Source: RUG100 sp050953405
GTDB taxonomy: Bacteria; Bacillota; Clostridia; Peptostreptococcales; Anaerovoracaceae
Assembly: GCA_050953405.1 (NCBI GenBank)
Contig: JBMNMP010000001.1
Coordinates: 1 to 64,000, forward strand
Direction of reading: 5' to 3'
Length of the DNA stretch: 64,000 bases
A program made the position numbers and the translations under genes. The first letter of the stretch is position 1. Each line of letters opens with the position of its first letter. The notes beneath the pieces were generated by a model that was not told where the DNA came from, searched no databases, and saw only the letters and a list, made by a program, of their open reading frames with translations. Positions 16,562 through 25,267 of the stretch are shown here, in pieces.

Positions 16562-17260
16562 ATGTATCTGCAATTGAAAGACATAAAAAAGACATTTGGA
16601 GAGGGCAGCAACAGAACTAAGGCGTTGAAAGGCGTATCCTTCAGCGTGGAAAAAGGCGATATCTGCGTGCTGCTGGGGCCGTCAGGATCAGGCAAATCGA
16701 CGCTGTTGAACATCATCGGCGGGATCGAATCCGCTGACGATGGTTCCATCAAAGTGGCCGGAGAAGTGATCGATGACCTGAACGAGAAAAAACTATCCTT
16801 ATACAGGAGAAAGCATTTAGGTTATGTCTTTCAGAGCTACAACCTGATCCCCAATCTGACCGCAAAGGAAAACATCGAGGTCGGCGCTTACCTGGGCAGC
16901 AGCCCGCTCCCTATAGATGATTTGATCAGGACTCTCGGCCTGTGGGAACACAAAGACAAGATCCCCAACCAGCTTTCGGGCGGACAGCAGCAACGAACTG
17001 CTATCGGGCGCGCGATTGCAAAAAATCCGGATGTGCTGCTTTGCGACGAGCCAACAGGGGCACTGGACTACAAAACTTCGAAGGAAATTCTGAAACTGAT
17101 CGAGGATGTGAATAAGAAATATCGGAATACGGTGATCATGGTCACCCATAACGACGCCATCAGAAAGATGGCCGACCAGGTCATCAGATTGAAAGACGGT
17201 CAGATCAGAAGTGATATCTGCAATCCGGAAAAAACTCCTGCGCTGGAGCTCGAATGGTAA
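16562..17260 (+). CDS. ABC transporter ATP-binding protein (MacB/LolD type)
   Basis: 232 residues with all motor motifs: Walker A LGPSGSGKST, Q-loop YVFQSYNLIP, signature NQLSGGQQQRTAIGRA, Walker B VLLCDEPTGALD and switch His in VMVTH-like VIMVTHND. The GALD D-loop is typical of MacB-type partners of FtsX permeases, which move lipoproteins or peptides by a mechanical cycle. Its stop is 11 bp before the permease start, so the two are coupled. Confidence 0.95.
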   Translation: MYLQLKDIKKTFGEGSNRTKALKGVSFSVEKGDICVLLGPSGSGKSTLLNIIGGIESADDGSIKVAGEVIDDLNEKKLSLYRRKHLGYVFQSYNLIPNLTAKENIEVGAYLGSSPLPIDDLIRTLGLWEHKDKIPNQLSGGQQQRTAIGRAIAKNPDVLLCDEPTGALDYKTSKEILKLIEDVNKKYRNTVIMVTHNDAIRKMADQVIRLKDGQIRSDICNPEKTPALELEW

Positions 17261-17271
17261 GGAGCGGCAAG

Positions 17272-19518
17272 ATGAGGAACCCATTAAGCAAAAGAGTCTT
17301 ACGCGGTTTGAAAGAAGATCCGGGGAAATACACCGCCCTGTTCATCTTCCTCGCCCTGACGATCGGGCTGATATCCGGCTTTCTGGTCGCCGACGGGAGC
17401 CTGCAGCGGGCTTACAACGACAGCTTTGAAAAATACAAGGTGGAGGACGGGCATTTCACCCTGGCGGTAAAGGCGGCACCCTCGTTGATCAAGGCCGTTG
17501 AAGATAAAGGCGTCAAGGTGACTCCTCTGTTCTATAAGGATAAAAAGACGCCTGGCGGCCACACAATCAGGCTGTTCCGTAAGCGCACCCGGATAAACAA
17601 GCTTTGCCTCATGGGCGGCAAGCTCCCCTCCGGCAGCGATGAAATCGCGCTTGACAGGCTGTATGCAGAGAACAACAGCCTGAAGATCGGAGACAAGATA
17701 AAGATTTCAGGGAAAAGCTACCGGATCAGGGGCACGGTTGCTTTGTCCGATTACAGCGCATTGTTCAAAAACAACACTGATATGATGTTCGATGCCAACA
17801 AATTTTCGGTTGCCATTGTTTCCGGAAAGGCCTTTAATGCACTCGGCAGCGGCGGCCTGCACTACTGCTATGCATGGCGGAACAGCCCGCATACCAGCGC
17901 CCGGGAGTCCAGCCACAGGGGTGACCAGATAAGAAAAGTGCTCGCAAAGACCGGAATGCTCACGGACTTCGTGAAAGCGCAGGACAACAATGCGATCACT
18001 TTCACTGGAGACGACATGGGCGGCGACAAGACGATGATGCTCGTGCTCCTCTATCTGGTCATCGCCGTAATGGCGTTCATCTTTGCGGCAACGACCAGGA
18101 GCAGGATCGAACAGGAAGCCAGGGTCGTGGGGACTCTGCGCGCTTCCGGGTATCAACGCATGGAGATCCTGACCCACTACCTTATGCTGCCTCTCCTGGT
18201 GACCTTCACAGCGGCTGTTGCCGGCAATATCCTCGGATATGGACCGCTCAAGCAGCTCATTGTCAATCTGTACTATCACAGCTACTCCCTGCCGACGTAT
18301 GAGACGGTATGGAGCAGTGAAGCTTTCTGGAAAACCACGGCTGTACCCTGTGTGATCATGCTGGCGGTCAACATCATCGTGCTCATGAAGGCACTGTCGC
18401 TGCCGCCGCTGCAGTTCCTGCGCCTGGAGCTGCACAAAAAAAAGAGAAAAAAAGTTGCCCGGCTCGGGGCCCTTTCATTCATCGCGCGCTTCAGGGCCAG
18501 GATCATCGGGCAAAACATGACTGCATACATCACCCTTGCCATCGGCATCGCTCTATCCAGCATTCTGCTGATGTTCGGATTGGTTATGAGCCCCCTTTTG
18601 TCAGACTTCAAGGCGGACGTGCAGCATTCCAGGATCGCGAACTACCAGTACATACTGAAAGCTCCGGTGGCAACAGCCGAAAAGGCAGCCGAAAAGTACG
18701 CTGTTTCGTCGCTGACCGGGGTCGACAACGAGGAAGAGATCACCGTATACGGAGTCAGCGAACATTCCCGCTACCTCAAGGACCTGGACGTCTCCAGTCT
18801 TCACGGCAGCCAGGTCATAGCTTCCGACGGCTATATGGAAAAATTCGATCTCCATGTCGGTGATAAGATCAAACTGGAAAAAAAGCTGGACAACGAGCAG
18901 CATACTTTTACCATTGCCGGCAGATATCATTTCCCGGCCGCACTCTCGATTTTCATGTCCAGGGGCCGGTACAATCATATTTTTGATAAAGAGGATACCT
19001 GGTTCAACGGATATTTCAGCAATAGGAAAATACATGATGTGAATGAAGAGTATATAGCTTCAACGATAACAGAAGCCGACCTCACTGTGGCCGCAGACCA
19101 GTTAGACGACTCCATGGGACGTATGTTTTCTATGATCACGGCTTTCTCCATCATTCTGTACATCATGATGATGTATCTGCTGTCAAAGATCATAATCGAC
19201 CGCAACAGCAATTACATTTCTCTGATCAAGATCCTGGGCTATACAGACGAGGAGGCAAACAGGCTGTACAACGCGGCTACCGCGATCGTGGTTATCGTCT
19301 CGCTGGTGGTGAGCCTGCCGGTGGCTTCTGTCGCCATGAGGCAGCTGTTCTACATTTTCATGGCCAAAATGAACGGATGGATGCCGTTCAAGGTGCCGTG
19401 GTTCGTATATTTACAGATGCTGGCATTCGGCATCATTTCCTACGCCATCGTCCATTGGATACAGACAAATCGGATCAGAAAGATTTCAGTCTCCTTTAAG
19501 GAAGCCGGCTTATTATAG
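17272..19518 (+). CDS. FtsX-like ABC transporter permease
   Basis: 748 residues with two FtsX blocks: a helix near the N-terminus (YTALFIFLALTIGLISGF), an extracellular MacB-like periplasmic-core region (about 60-250), helices with the GTLRASGYQRMEIL coupling motif, a second extracytoplasmic part and a last block ending IVHWIQTNRIRKI. ATG 17272 is chosen because GGAG lies 7 bp before it; an ATG 18 bp upstream has none. Substrate unknown; candidates are antimicrobial peptides or cell-envelope lipids. The end of the gene is duplicated at 16223. Confidence 0.92.
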   Translation: MRNPLSKRVLRGLKEDPGKYTALFIFLALTIGLISGFLVADGSLQRAYNDSFEKYKVEDGHFTLAVKAAPSLIKAVEDKGVKVTPLFYKDKKTPGGHTIRLFRKRTRINKLCLMGGKLPSGSDEIALDRLYAENNSLKIGDKIKISGKSYRIRGTVALSDYSALFKNNTDMMFDANKFSVAIVSGKAFNALGSGGLHYCYAWRNSPHTSARESSHRGDQIRKVLAKTGMLTDFVKAQDNNAITFTGDDMGGDKTMMLVLLYLVIAVMAFIFAATTRSRIEQEARVVGTLRASGYQRMEILTHYLMLPLLVTFTAAVAGNILGYGPLKQLIVNLYYHSYSLPTYETVWSSEAFWKTTAVPCVIMLAVNIIVLMKALSLPPLQFLRLELHKKKRKKVARLGALSFIARFRARIIGQNMTAYITLAIGIALSSILLMFGLVMSPLLSDFKADVQHSRIANYQYILKAPVATAEKAAEKYAVSSLTGVDNEEEITVYGVSEHSRYLKDLDVSSLHGSQVIASDGYMEKFDLHVGDKIKLEKKLDNEQHTFTIAGRYHFPAALSIFMSRGRYNHIFDKEDTWFNGYFSNRKIHDVNEEYIASTITEADLTVAADQLDDSMGRMFSMITAFSIILYIMMMYLLSKIIIDRNSNYISLIKILGYTDEEANRLYNAATAIVVIVSLVVSLPVASVAMRQLFYIFMAKMNGWMPFKVPWFVYLQMLAFGIISYAIVHWIQTNRIRKISVSFKEAGLL

Positions 19519-19615
19519 CATCATCAAATAAATAATATCTTTTTCATAACAATCCTCTCATTCATTTTACAACTAACACAAAAGCCTGCCGGGTGGCAGG
19601 CTTTTCTCGTTCTTC
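19484..19615 (+). repeat. Direct repeat copy 2 (permease end, box and terminator)
   Basis: Partner of 16223-16354. The 30-bp box is at 19542-19571 and the terminator hairpin AAGCCTGCC-GGGT-GGCAGGCTT at 19582-19603, followed by TTCTCGTTCTT. The loop and one stem pair differ from copy 1 but pairing is kept. Confidence 0.85.
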
Positions 19616-19617
19616 CG

Positions 19618-20103
19618 TCAGTCGTTCCAGTTATCGGTCATTTTCTTGGCCGCCTTGAATTCATTGTTGTCAAAGTATATCTTCTGCTTTGTCATGCGGA
19701 ACGCGAAAGTCAGCGGGTCTCCTCCGTTGACATACATCTCGATCTTGCTGCAGTCCGATGTCAGCGTAAAGGTCCCCGTCTGTACCGCACCTGTGTCCAG
19801 GATCAGAGTGTATGAATTGCCGCTGAATCTGACCAGTTTGTATTCGCTGCCGTGCACACCGTTCCAGGTGACTTGAGACAGGCGGCTGGTTATTTTGTTC
19901 CTGTTGTGAGAATCGTCGTTCTTTTCGCTGGCAGCGCTCTTCTGCTGCTGCGCCTTTTCAGCCTGCTCCGGTTCACTCTGCCTCTGCTGCACGGCATCGC
20001 CGTTCCCCTCATCAGCGTTCGAGCCGCATCCGGTCAGACAGAACGAACATGCAATTACCAAAGACAGCGCCAGCATCACTGCTAAAATTACTTTTCTTTT
20101 CAT
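19618..20103 (-). CDS. Secreted lipoprotein, unknown function
   Basis: 161 residues with a lipoprotein signal peptide (KRKVILAVMLALSLVIACSF, lipobox LTGC), a Gln/Glu/Ser-rich linker and a small beta-rich domain resembling those that compare an observed value with a residue scale (GTFTLTSDCSKIEMYVNGGD). ATG 20103 has GGAG 8 bp upstream. No family name recognised. It faces the ABC operon terminator tail to tail. Confidence 0.75.
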   Translation of the reverse strand: MKRKVILAVMLALSLVIACSFCLTGCGSNADEGNGDAVQQRQSEPEQAEKAQQQKSAASEKNDDSHNRNKITSRLSQVTWNGVHGSEYKLVRFSGNSYTLILDTGAVQTGTFTLTSDCSKIEMYVNGGDPLTFAFRMTKQKIYFDNNEFKAAKKMTDNWND

Positions 20104-20214
20104 GATGAAATCTCCAATCTGTAATTTTCTTATCATTCTACCACATTATTTACACCATTTCAGTATTATTTAAGCACCGGCCCCTATTATATACACATGA
20201 TTTGAAAAACATAA

Positions 20215-20278
20215 TTTCATAACAATCCTCTCATTCATTTTACACAACTTAAAGGGTCTGCAGCGATGCAGACCCTTT
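20215..20278 (+). ncRNA. Third copy of the 30-bp box with its own hairpin (candidate small RNA end)
   Basis: TTTCATAACAATCCTCTCAT and ten more bases (20215-20244) are identical to the boxes at 16281 and 19542. Here the following hairpin has a different stem: AAAGGGTCTGCA-GCGA-TGCAGACCCTTT (20251-20278, 12 perfect pairs) plus CTCTTTTCT. No gene precedes it on this strand. Box conserved and stem sequence changed argues for a functional RNA or regulated terminator rather than mere duplication. The CCTCTC core could pair with ribosome binding sites. A promoter could not be fixed. Confidence 0.4.
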
Positions 20279-20302
20279 CTCTTTTCTCCGCAGAGCGTCA
20301 TC

Positions 20303-20650
20303 TCAGGAGGCGCTTTCCGGCGGTACTCCGTTTTCAATGTACTCCATCACCTGGCGACAGCGCTTTTTATTGGTCCCCAGGTCGAACATCTGCTGTCTGA
20401 TCAGTCCCGTGGACTCCACGCGGACCGCTATGCTCTTGGCACCTGTCCGCTCGATATCCACCTTGATTACTTCGCCCAGCGAGCGAAAAGTCGCATCATG
20501 CATCAGGATGCAGTGATAAGCTCCTTCGTTCCTTGCCCTGTCGCGCATGCCAAAAGAACCTATCTTCAACAGATCCTCTGCACACTCCAGCCGCTCTACA
20601 GCGGTCTCCATGGAAACCGCCAGTTCCCGCGTCAACTTCTTCCTGCCCAT
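20303..20650 (-). CDS. Conserved protein of unknown function (115 aa)
   Basis: 115 residues, soluble, starting MGRKKLTRELAVSMET with a GGGAGAG ribosome site. The first half is helical (AVERLECAEDLLKIGSFGMRDRARNEG), the second a mixed alpha/beta part ending in a short acidic tail. I do not recognise the family. It is 20 bp downstream of the DUF6506-like gene and likely co-transcribed with it. Confidence 0.6.
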   Translation of the reverse strand: MGRKKLTRELAVSMETAVERLECAEDLLKIGSFGMRDRARNEGAYHCILMHDATFRSLGEVIKVDIERTGAKSIAVRVESTGLIRQQMFDLGTNKKRCRQVMEYIENGVPPESAS

Positions 20651-20670
20651 TTTTTCTCTCCCTTAAACGA

Positions 20671-21210
20671 CTACTGTCCTGCAGAACCCACAGGTACCCT
20701 GCCGTCGATCGCTTCGATGATGCTCTCTGTCATATCCGCCTTGAACCAGCTGCAGAGCTCTATCATGTCCACTCCGCATTTTACCAGATCTTTGGCCGCT
20801 TCCTGAGCAGACGGCAGATCATTGACAACTCTGATGTGTGTCTTCAGCGACTTGTCAACTATCAATGCCTTCTGCATCGTGGTGAAGGGTACAGCCTGAA
20901 TGATGATGCCGTAGTCGGTGAACTTCGGCATAGCGGCCGCCTTCTTGTCCTCCTGCTCGCTGTAGACCATGGGCTTCATGACGACGTCCTTGTCCAGCGA
21001 CTGCTTCAGCTCGTCCACCATCTCCGGTGTATAGGCGCTGCAGAAGTTGAATCTGTCAAAGCCGTCGGCCACCAGCTGTCTCAGGAGCTCCACGGTCGCC
21101 TGCATGCCGTCCACGCCGTAAACGCGCAGCACGTCGTCTCCCGCTTTGAACTCCGTATGGTACTTTTTGGGATCCAGTCCCTCCATATTGATCATAAAAG
21201 AAAAAATCAT
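20671..21210 (-). CDS. DUF6506-like protein
   Basis: 179 residues. The N-terminal half reads as a small alpha/beta domain (VYGVDGMQATVELLRQLVADG, ELKQSLDKD). The C-terminal half (YGIIIQAVPFTTMQKALIVD, then CGVDMIELCSWFKADM) looks like a second related half with a DxIELC motif. The family assignment is from memory and tentative. An AGGAGG site precedes ATG 21210. Function unknown. Confidence 0.55.
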   Translation of the reverse strand: MIFSFMINMEGLDPKKYHTEFKAGDDVLRVYGVDGMQATVELLRQLVADGFDRFNFCSAYTPEMVDELKQSLDKDVVMKPMVYSEQEDKKAAAMPKFTDYGIIIQAVPFTTMQKALIVDKSLKTHIRVVNDLPSAQEAAKDLVKCGVDMIELCSWFKADMTESIIEAIDGRVPVGSAGQ

Positions 21211-21237
21211 TAAATGCCTCCTAGCTAACTATATTAT

Positions 21238-21564
21238 TTATTCTTGTTCGTCATCTGCAAACAATCTTGCCGCTATGGCGGGGCACCAGCGATTGATGCC
21301 GACGCGGACCACCACCCAGATAACTGCCAGTGCGATAGCAAAAATGAGATTGGGGTTCATACCCGTATTCACATGCTGCAGCACGAGCGCCATAATTCCG
21401 AAAACCGGCCAGCAGATCACGAGAAATGCCATTGTCCTCAGGATCACCAGGTCATCATACCAGGCGAACGGTTTGCGGTTTCTCCGCCGCGCGAATATGA
21501 TCAATGCAAAAGCCACTGTCCCTATTGCCAGCACTATCCACAATCTCGCATCAGTCACAATCAT
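21238..21564 (-). CDS. Small membrane protein
   Basis: 108 residues with three hydrophobic segments (RLWIVLAIGTVAFALIIFA; LRTMAFLVICWPVFGIMALV; LIFAIALAVIWVVVRVG) and an acidic end. Strong AGGAGG before ATG 21564. No family recognised. It sits 27 bp before the DUF6506-like gene in the same direction. Confidence 0.65.
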   Translation of the reverse strand: MIVTDARLWIVLAIGTVAFALIIFARRRNRKPFAWYDDLVILRTMAFLVICWPVFGIMALVLQHVNTGMNPNLIFAIALAVIWVVVRVGINRWCPAIAARLFADDEQE

Positions 21565-21691
21565 ATTCCCGCCTCCTGTATCGCATTACAGAACTCATTC
21601 TACCATAGAAAAACGCCTCGCGAAAGAAAAGCTGCAAAAACAAAAGACGGGCGGGGCAGATTTCTCTGCACGGCCCATCCGGATCCCGCGG

Positions 21692-22339
21692 TCAGTCATC
21701 GTGTTCTTCGTGTGTTTCGTGCTCTTCGTGATCTTCGCCATGTTCCCCATGCTGAAGTCCGTTATCATGGTCGCTCTCTTTTTCGATGATTTTTCCGCTG
21801 TTCGCATCGATCTCATACTCATATTCGCTGGCGCCCTTCACAAAGCTTATCTCATAAGTCGCCGTGCCGTCATCATATTCAAGGTTCGCCTTCCGGAAGG
21901 TCACCTGTCCCGCTGCCAGCCCCGCATCCTCGAGGGCAATGTTCTTCGCCCTGGCGGTCCCGATGCAGTCGCTGCCGCTGGATCCGCCCGACCTGCCTGA
22001 TGCTGCTATCCTCTTCAGGGCCTCCGCATCCCTTTCACGCACGGCTCCCGTAGCCGCATTTATCTCATATTCGTATTTCCGTGAAGCCGTGTAAAAGTCG
22101 ACTTCGTAGATCTGGATACTTTTTTCGGATTCCAGCCGGCTCTTGGTGAAAGTCACCTTGTCCATGCTCTCTCCAGCGTCCTGCACCGCTATCGCCTTTG
22201 CCCTTTCAGCGCTGATGACGGATCCCTTGTCTGTGGCCATCGCGTTCCTTGCGATGAATACCGTCACCAGGGCGAGGATCGTGATGAGCGCCGCTATCAG
22301 CATGATCAGCAGCGCCGGTTTTTTCGTTATTGCTTTCAT
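21692..22339 (-). CDS. PepSY-domain membrane protein with His/Asp/Glu-rich tail
   Basis: 215 residues: an N-terminal membrane anchor (LLIMLIAALITILALVTVFIA), two PepSY repeats (ISAERAKAIAVQDAG...YEVDFYTASRKYEYEINAATG; then ARAKNIALEDAG...YEYEIDANSGKI), and a tail where His alternates with Glu and Asp (HGEHGEDHEEHETHEEHDD). The tail suggests divalent metal binding. ATG 22339 has GGAGG 9 bp upstream. It follows a response regulator and histidine kinase in the same direction, as PepSY proteins often do, and may modulate the kinase. Confidence 0.85.
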   Translation of the reverse strand: MKAITKKPALLIMLIAALITILALVTVFIARNAMATDKGSVISAERAKAIAVQDAGESMDKVTFTKSRLESEKSIQIYEVDFYTASRKYEYEINAATGAVRERDAEALKRIAASGRSGGSSGSDCIGTARAKNIALEDAGLAAGQVTFRKANLEYDDGTATYEISFVKGASEYEYEIDANSGKIIEKESDHDNGLQHGEHGEDHEEHETHEEHDD

Positions 22340-22429
22340 GATCATTATCCTCCCTTCGTTCTGATATTATGATAACCCGTCAATATTAAAATCCCGTTAA
22401 AGATATCGTTCTTTGTGGTGGGTTCAGGG

Positions 22430-23824
22430 CTATGCCGGCGGCAGAAAGATAACAAATTCTGTGCCCGAACCCGGGGCGCTCCTGACCGAGATCCTGCCAT
22501 GGTGAGCTTCCACGATCCACTTTACCAGCGGCAGGCCGAGGCCCGTGCTCTGCTGCTCCGCTTCCCGCTCCGACCTGCGGTTCCTTCCCCCGGGGGCACT
22601 GTGCGCCCTATAGAATCTTTCCCAGATGTGCGTCAGATCCTCAGCAGAAATGCCGTTTCCGTCATCGTTGACAGAAATGCGTATGCCCTCTTCCCCGCTT
22701 TTCACGCTGAGCCAGACATGCCCGCCGCTGTGGTTGTACTTGATAGCATTCGAAATGAGGTTCTCAAACATTCGGCTGAGGAACACAGGATCACCCATTG
22801 TATACAGGCCCTCTTCAGCATCGATGGCCATCTCTACACCGTATTCCGCAGCCTTGGACGAAAAATTGGAAACGGCTTCTTCCGCTGTCAGGCCGATATC
22901 GGTTCGGGTCATGTCCAGCTGCTGCACACCGCGATCAGCCCGCGCCAGTGTCAGCAGCTGTTTGATCAGAGTCGTCATTTTCCGGGATTCTGCCAGTATC
23001 ACCCTCAGTGATTCCTCGACATCCCGTGGATCGTCAAGGTTGTCAAGCGCATATTCGCACTGCGCCATGATCACGGCCGCCGGCGTACGCAGCTCGTGGC
23101 TGGCATCGTTGGTGAACCGCTTTTCCATCTCAAAGCTTTCCTCTATCCTGTCGAGCATCATGTCAAAGGTGGCCGCCGTCCTGCTTATTTCATCACGGTC
23201 TCCCATCTTCTCGAATCCGAGGCGCCGTGACAAATCAGACCCCTCCTGTATCTGCTCCGCAGTGTCGGCTATATCCTTCAGCGGCATGAAGGCCCGTTTG
23301 GTGATATACCAGCCTCCCAGCAGCGCCAGACCCAGCAGCAGAGGCAGAGCGATGAGGAACATTTTGATCATCAGCCAGATCGACGGAGCCGAATCCTTGA
23401 GGCTCGCAGAAGTGATACCCCGTATCCAGGTCTTCCCCAGCTGCTGGTTTTCGATCAACCTGTCATAAACATAGAAAGGTTTGTCTCCACGAACGACCTT
23501 GCGGATCTCATCCGCCTTGAAGCTGACGTTGCCCGGGAAACCGTCCGGAGGCAGTCCCGAGATGATCATACCGTCATTTTTATAGATGACCACATAAGCT
23601 CCATCCAGGTAATATACCATGTCATCGTCTATCGCCAATTTGCTGTCTATCACCTGCACATCGTTGACCGCACGGTCGGTGGCCGCCGTGAGGTTGGACT
23701 TTGCATCATCACGAATCAGCTTGTCTCCGGCTGCCAGCAAAAGAACGATGACCAGCGTGATCACCACCAGCATCGTGAAAGCATACCATAACATAACTCT
23801 CTTCTTGATTGAAAGGCCCTTCAT
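22430..23824 (-). CDS. Sensor histidine kinase
   Basis: 464 residues. Two membrane helices (about 10-30 and 150-175) flank an extracytoplasmic sensor part. A HAMP linker follows, then HisKA with NDASHELRTPAAVIMAQ (phospho-His), N-box NLISNAIKYNHSGG, G1 VNDDGNGIS, F box IWERFYR and G2 STGLGLPLVKWIV. ATGA overlap with the regulator stop shows translational coupling. Stimulus unknown; the downstream PepSY/His-rich protein suggests envelope or metal stress. Confidence 0.95.
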   Translation of the reverse strand: MKGLSIKKRVMLWYAFTMLVVITLVIVLLLAAGDKLIRDDAKSNLTAATDRAVNDVQVIDSKLAIDDDMVYYLDGAYVVIYKNDGMIISGLPPDGFPGNVSFKADEIRKVVRGDKPFYVYDRLIENQQLGKTWIRGITSASLKDSAPSIWLMIKMFLIALPLLLGLALLGGWYITKRAFMPLKDIADTAEQIQEGSDLSRRLGFEKMGDRDEISRTAATFDMMLDRIEESFEMEKRFTNDASHELRTPAAVIMAQCEYALDNLDDPRDVEESLRVILAESRKMTTLIKQLLTLARADRGVQQLDMTRTDIGLTAEEAVSNFSSKAAEYGVEMAIDAEEGLYTMGDPVFLSRMFENLISNAIKYNHSGGHVWLSVKSGEEGIRISVNDDGNGISAEDLTHIWERFYRAHSAPGGRNRRSEREAEQQSTGLGLPLVKWIVEAHHGRISVRSAPGSGTEFVIFLPPA

Positions 23825-24498
23825 CGATCTCCTTCCTTCAGCACATAGCCGCTGCCGCGCACCGTGTGTATCAGCTTGTTCTGATGACCCTCATCGATTT
23901 TTTTGCGCAGATATCTGATATACACGTCAACCATATTGGAGCTGCCCTCATAATCGTAGCCCCAGAGATTCTGTTCGATCTTTTCACGTGAAAGCACGAT
24001 GCCCTTGTTGGCGATCATGTATTCCAGCATCGCAAACTCTTTCGCGGAAAGCGATATCTGCACACCGCCGCGAGTCACCTGCCTGGTGTCACTGTTTACC
24101 GTCAGATCCCCCAGGCTGTATTCATTGGTGAGGTTGCCGGCCTTCTTTCGTGTGAGTACGCGTATCCGCGCCATCAGTTCCTCGAATGCGAACGGTTTGG
24201 TCAGGTAGTCGTCCGCACCGCTGTCCAGCCCTCTGACCTTGTCCTCCACGGAGTCCCTTGCAGTCAGCAGGATCACCGGCGAATCGATTCCCTCACCCCG
24301 CGCCCAGGACAGAAGATCGATGCCGTTCATCCCCGGCAGCATGATATCGAGAATTATGGTATCGTAATCACCCAGAGAAATATAATCCCTGGCGCTGATC
24401 CCGTCTTCGCAGGAATCTACATTATATCCCTTCTTCTTCAAGTACCTGGTCAGTACACGATTGAGATTTTTCTCGTCTTCGACCACCAATATACGCAT
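23821..24498 (-). CDS. OmpR-family response regulator
   Basis: 225 residues. Receiver domain with the acidic pocket (VVEDEKN), phospho-Asp in ILDIMLPGMNG, the Thr in LLTARDS and Lys in YLTKPF. A winged-helix effector follows with LSAKEFAMLEYMIANKG and DVYIRYLRKKID. Start at 24498 has GAGGTG. It is the first gene of the three-gene operon with the kinase and the PepSY protein. Confidence 0.95.
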   Translation of the reverse strand: MRILVVEDEKNLNRVLTRYLKKKGYNVDSCEDGISARDYISLGDYDTIILDIMLPGMNGIDLLSWARGEGIDSPVILLTARDSVEDKVRGLDSGADDYLTKPFAFEELMARIRVLTRKKAGNLTNEYSLGDLTVNSDTRQVTRGGVQISLSAKEFAMLEYMIANKGIVLSREKIEQNLWGYDYEGSSNMVDVYIRYLRKKIDEGHQNKLIHTVRGSGYVLKEGDR

Positions 24499-24675
24499 GG
24501 CACACCTCGTTTCCTTACTTCTTCTCCAGTATACTATACAACCTGAATATTAGAGTCAGATTAAAATCTTAACAAAGTCTGCGCCGCTGCATGAGAGCCC
24601 CCGAACGCCTATCGCTTATTAACGAACAGTGTTCTATTCACTGCACTGCAGCGCCTCCAGCTTGCCATGATATTT

Positions 24676-24704
24676 AAAAAGCCGGACGTCATCAGACGCC
24701 CGGC
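24676..24704 (-). terminator. Terminator behind the pyridoxamine oxidase-fold gene
   Basis: On the minus strand GCCGGGCGTC-TGAT-GACGTCCGGC is followed by TTTTTAAA. The remaining 24499-24675 interval contains the response-regulator promoter region but no site I can define. Confidence 0.75.
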
Positions 24705-24721
24705 CGCTTTGTCCCTTTGAA

Positions 24722-25198
24722 CTATCCTCTGGTCGCTTTGCCCGTCATGGTATCGATATCGATGCGCAGTATGAACATTGCATTGAAGGTATCATTCATG
24801 TACTTGAGGCCCTCTTCATGGAACTGAGGGGAATATTTGTCCGAGAGAGCCATGGCACCCTTTTTCTTCTCCTCTACATCCTCGACCTTGGTGACTTTGC
24901 CAAAGCCGGTGACCGACCTGTACTGAGTATTGAACTCTTCAGGCATTATCACTATTGATTCCGGGTCTACCACATTAAAGCATACCGTGTTTTTGTAAGC
25001 CAGATTCTCCATGCGGTGTCCGGTCTTTGCACAGTGGATGTATATCACGCCATCCACATAAGCATATGTCATCGGTACTACGTAAGGTGTGTCATCAGGG
25101 CTGATCGTCGCCAGTTCCAGATAATCCGACTTTTCCAGCACTTCAACGCACTCTTCCTGCGGTATGGCCTTTTCGGCCCTTCTCATTTTGCTTCCCAT
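24722..25198 (-). CDS. Pyridoxamine 5'-phosphate oxidase-fold flavoprotein (NimA-like)
   Basis: 158 residues. The split-barrel pattern is YLELATISPDDTPYVVPMTYAY, then IYIHCAKTGHRMENL and VCFNVV...YRSVTGFGKVTKV. Members bind FMN, F420 or haem; NimA-type relatives reduce nitroimidazoles. AAAGGAG precedes two ATG codons (25201 and 25198); the second has better spacing. It lies 66 bp behind the LysR gene in the same direction. Confidence 0.85.
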   Translation of the reverse strand: MGSKMRRAEKAIPQEECVEVLEKSDYLELATISPDDTPYVVPMTYAYVDGVIYIHCAKTGHRMENLAYKNTVCFNVVDPESIVIMPEEFNTQYRSVTGFGKVTKVEDVEEKKKGAMALSDKYSPQFHEEGLKYMNDTFNAMFILRIDIDTMTGKATRG

Positions 25199-25267
25199 CA
25201 TCAGTCTCCTTTCCTAATGCAGTTAGTCTACCAGTTAATTATACCATTTGCCGGCCTGAAAATCAGT

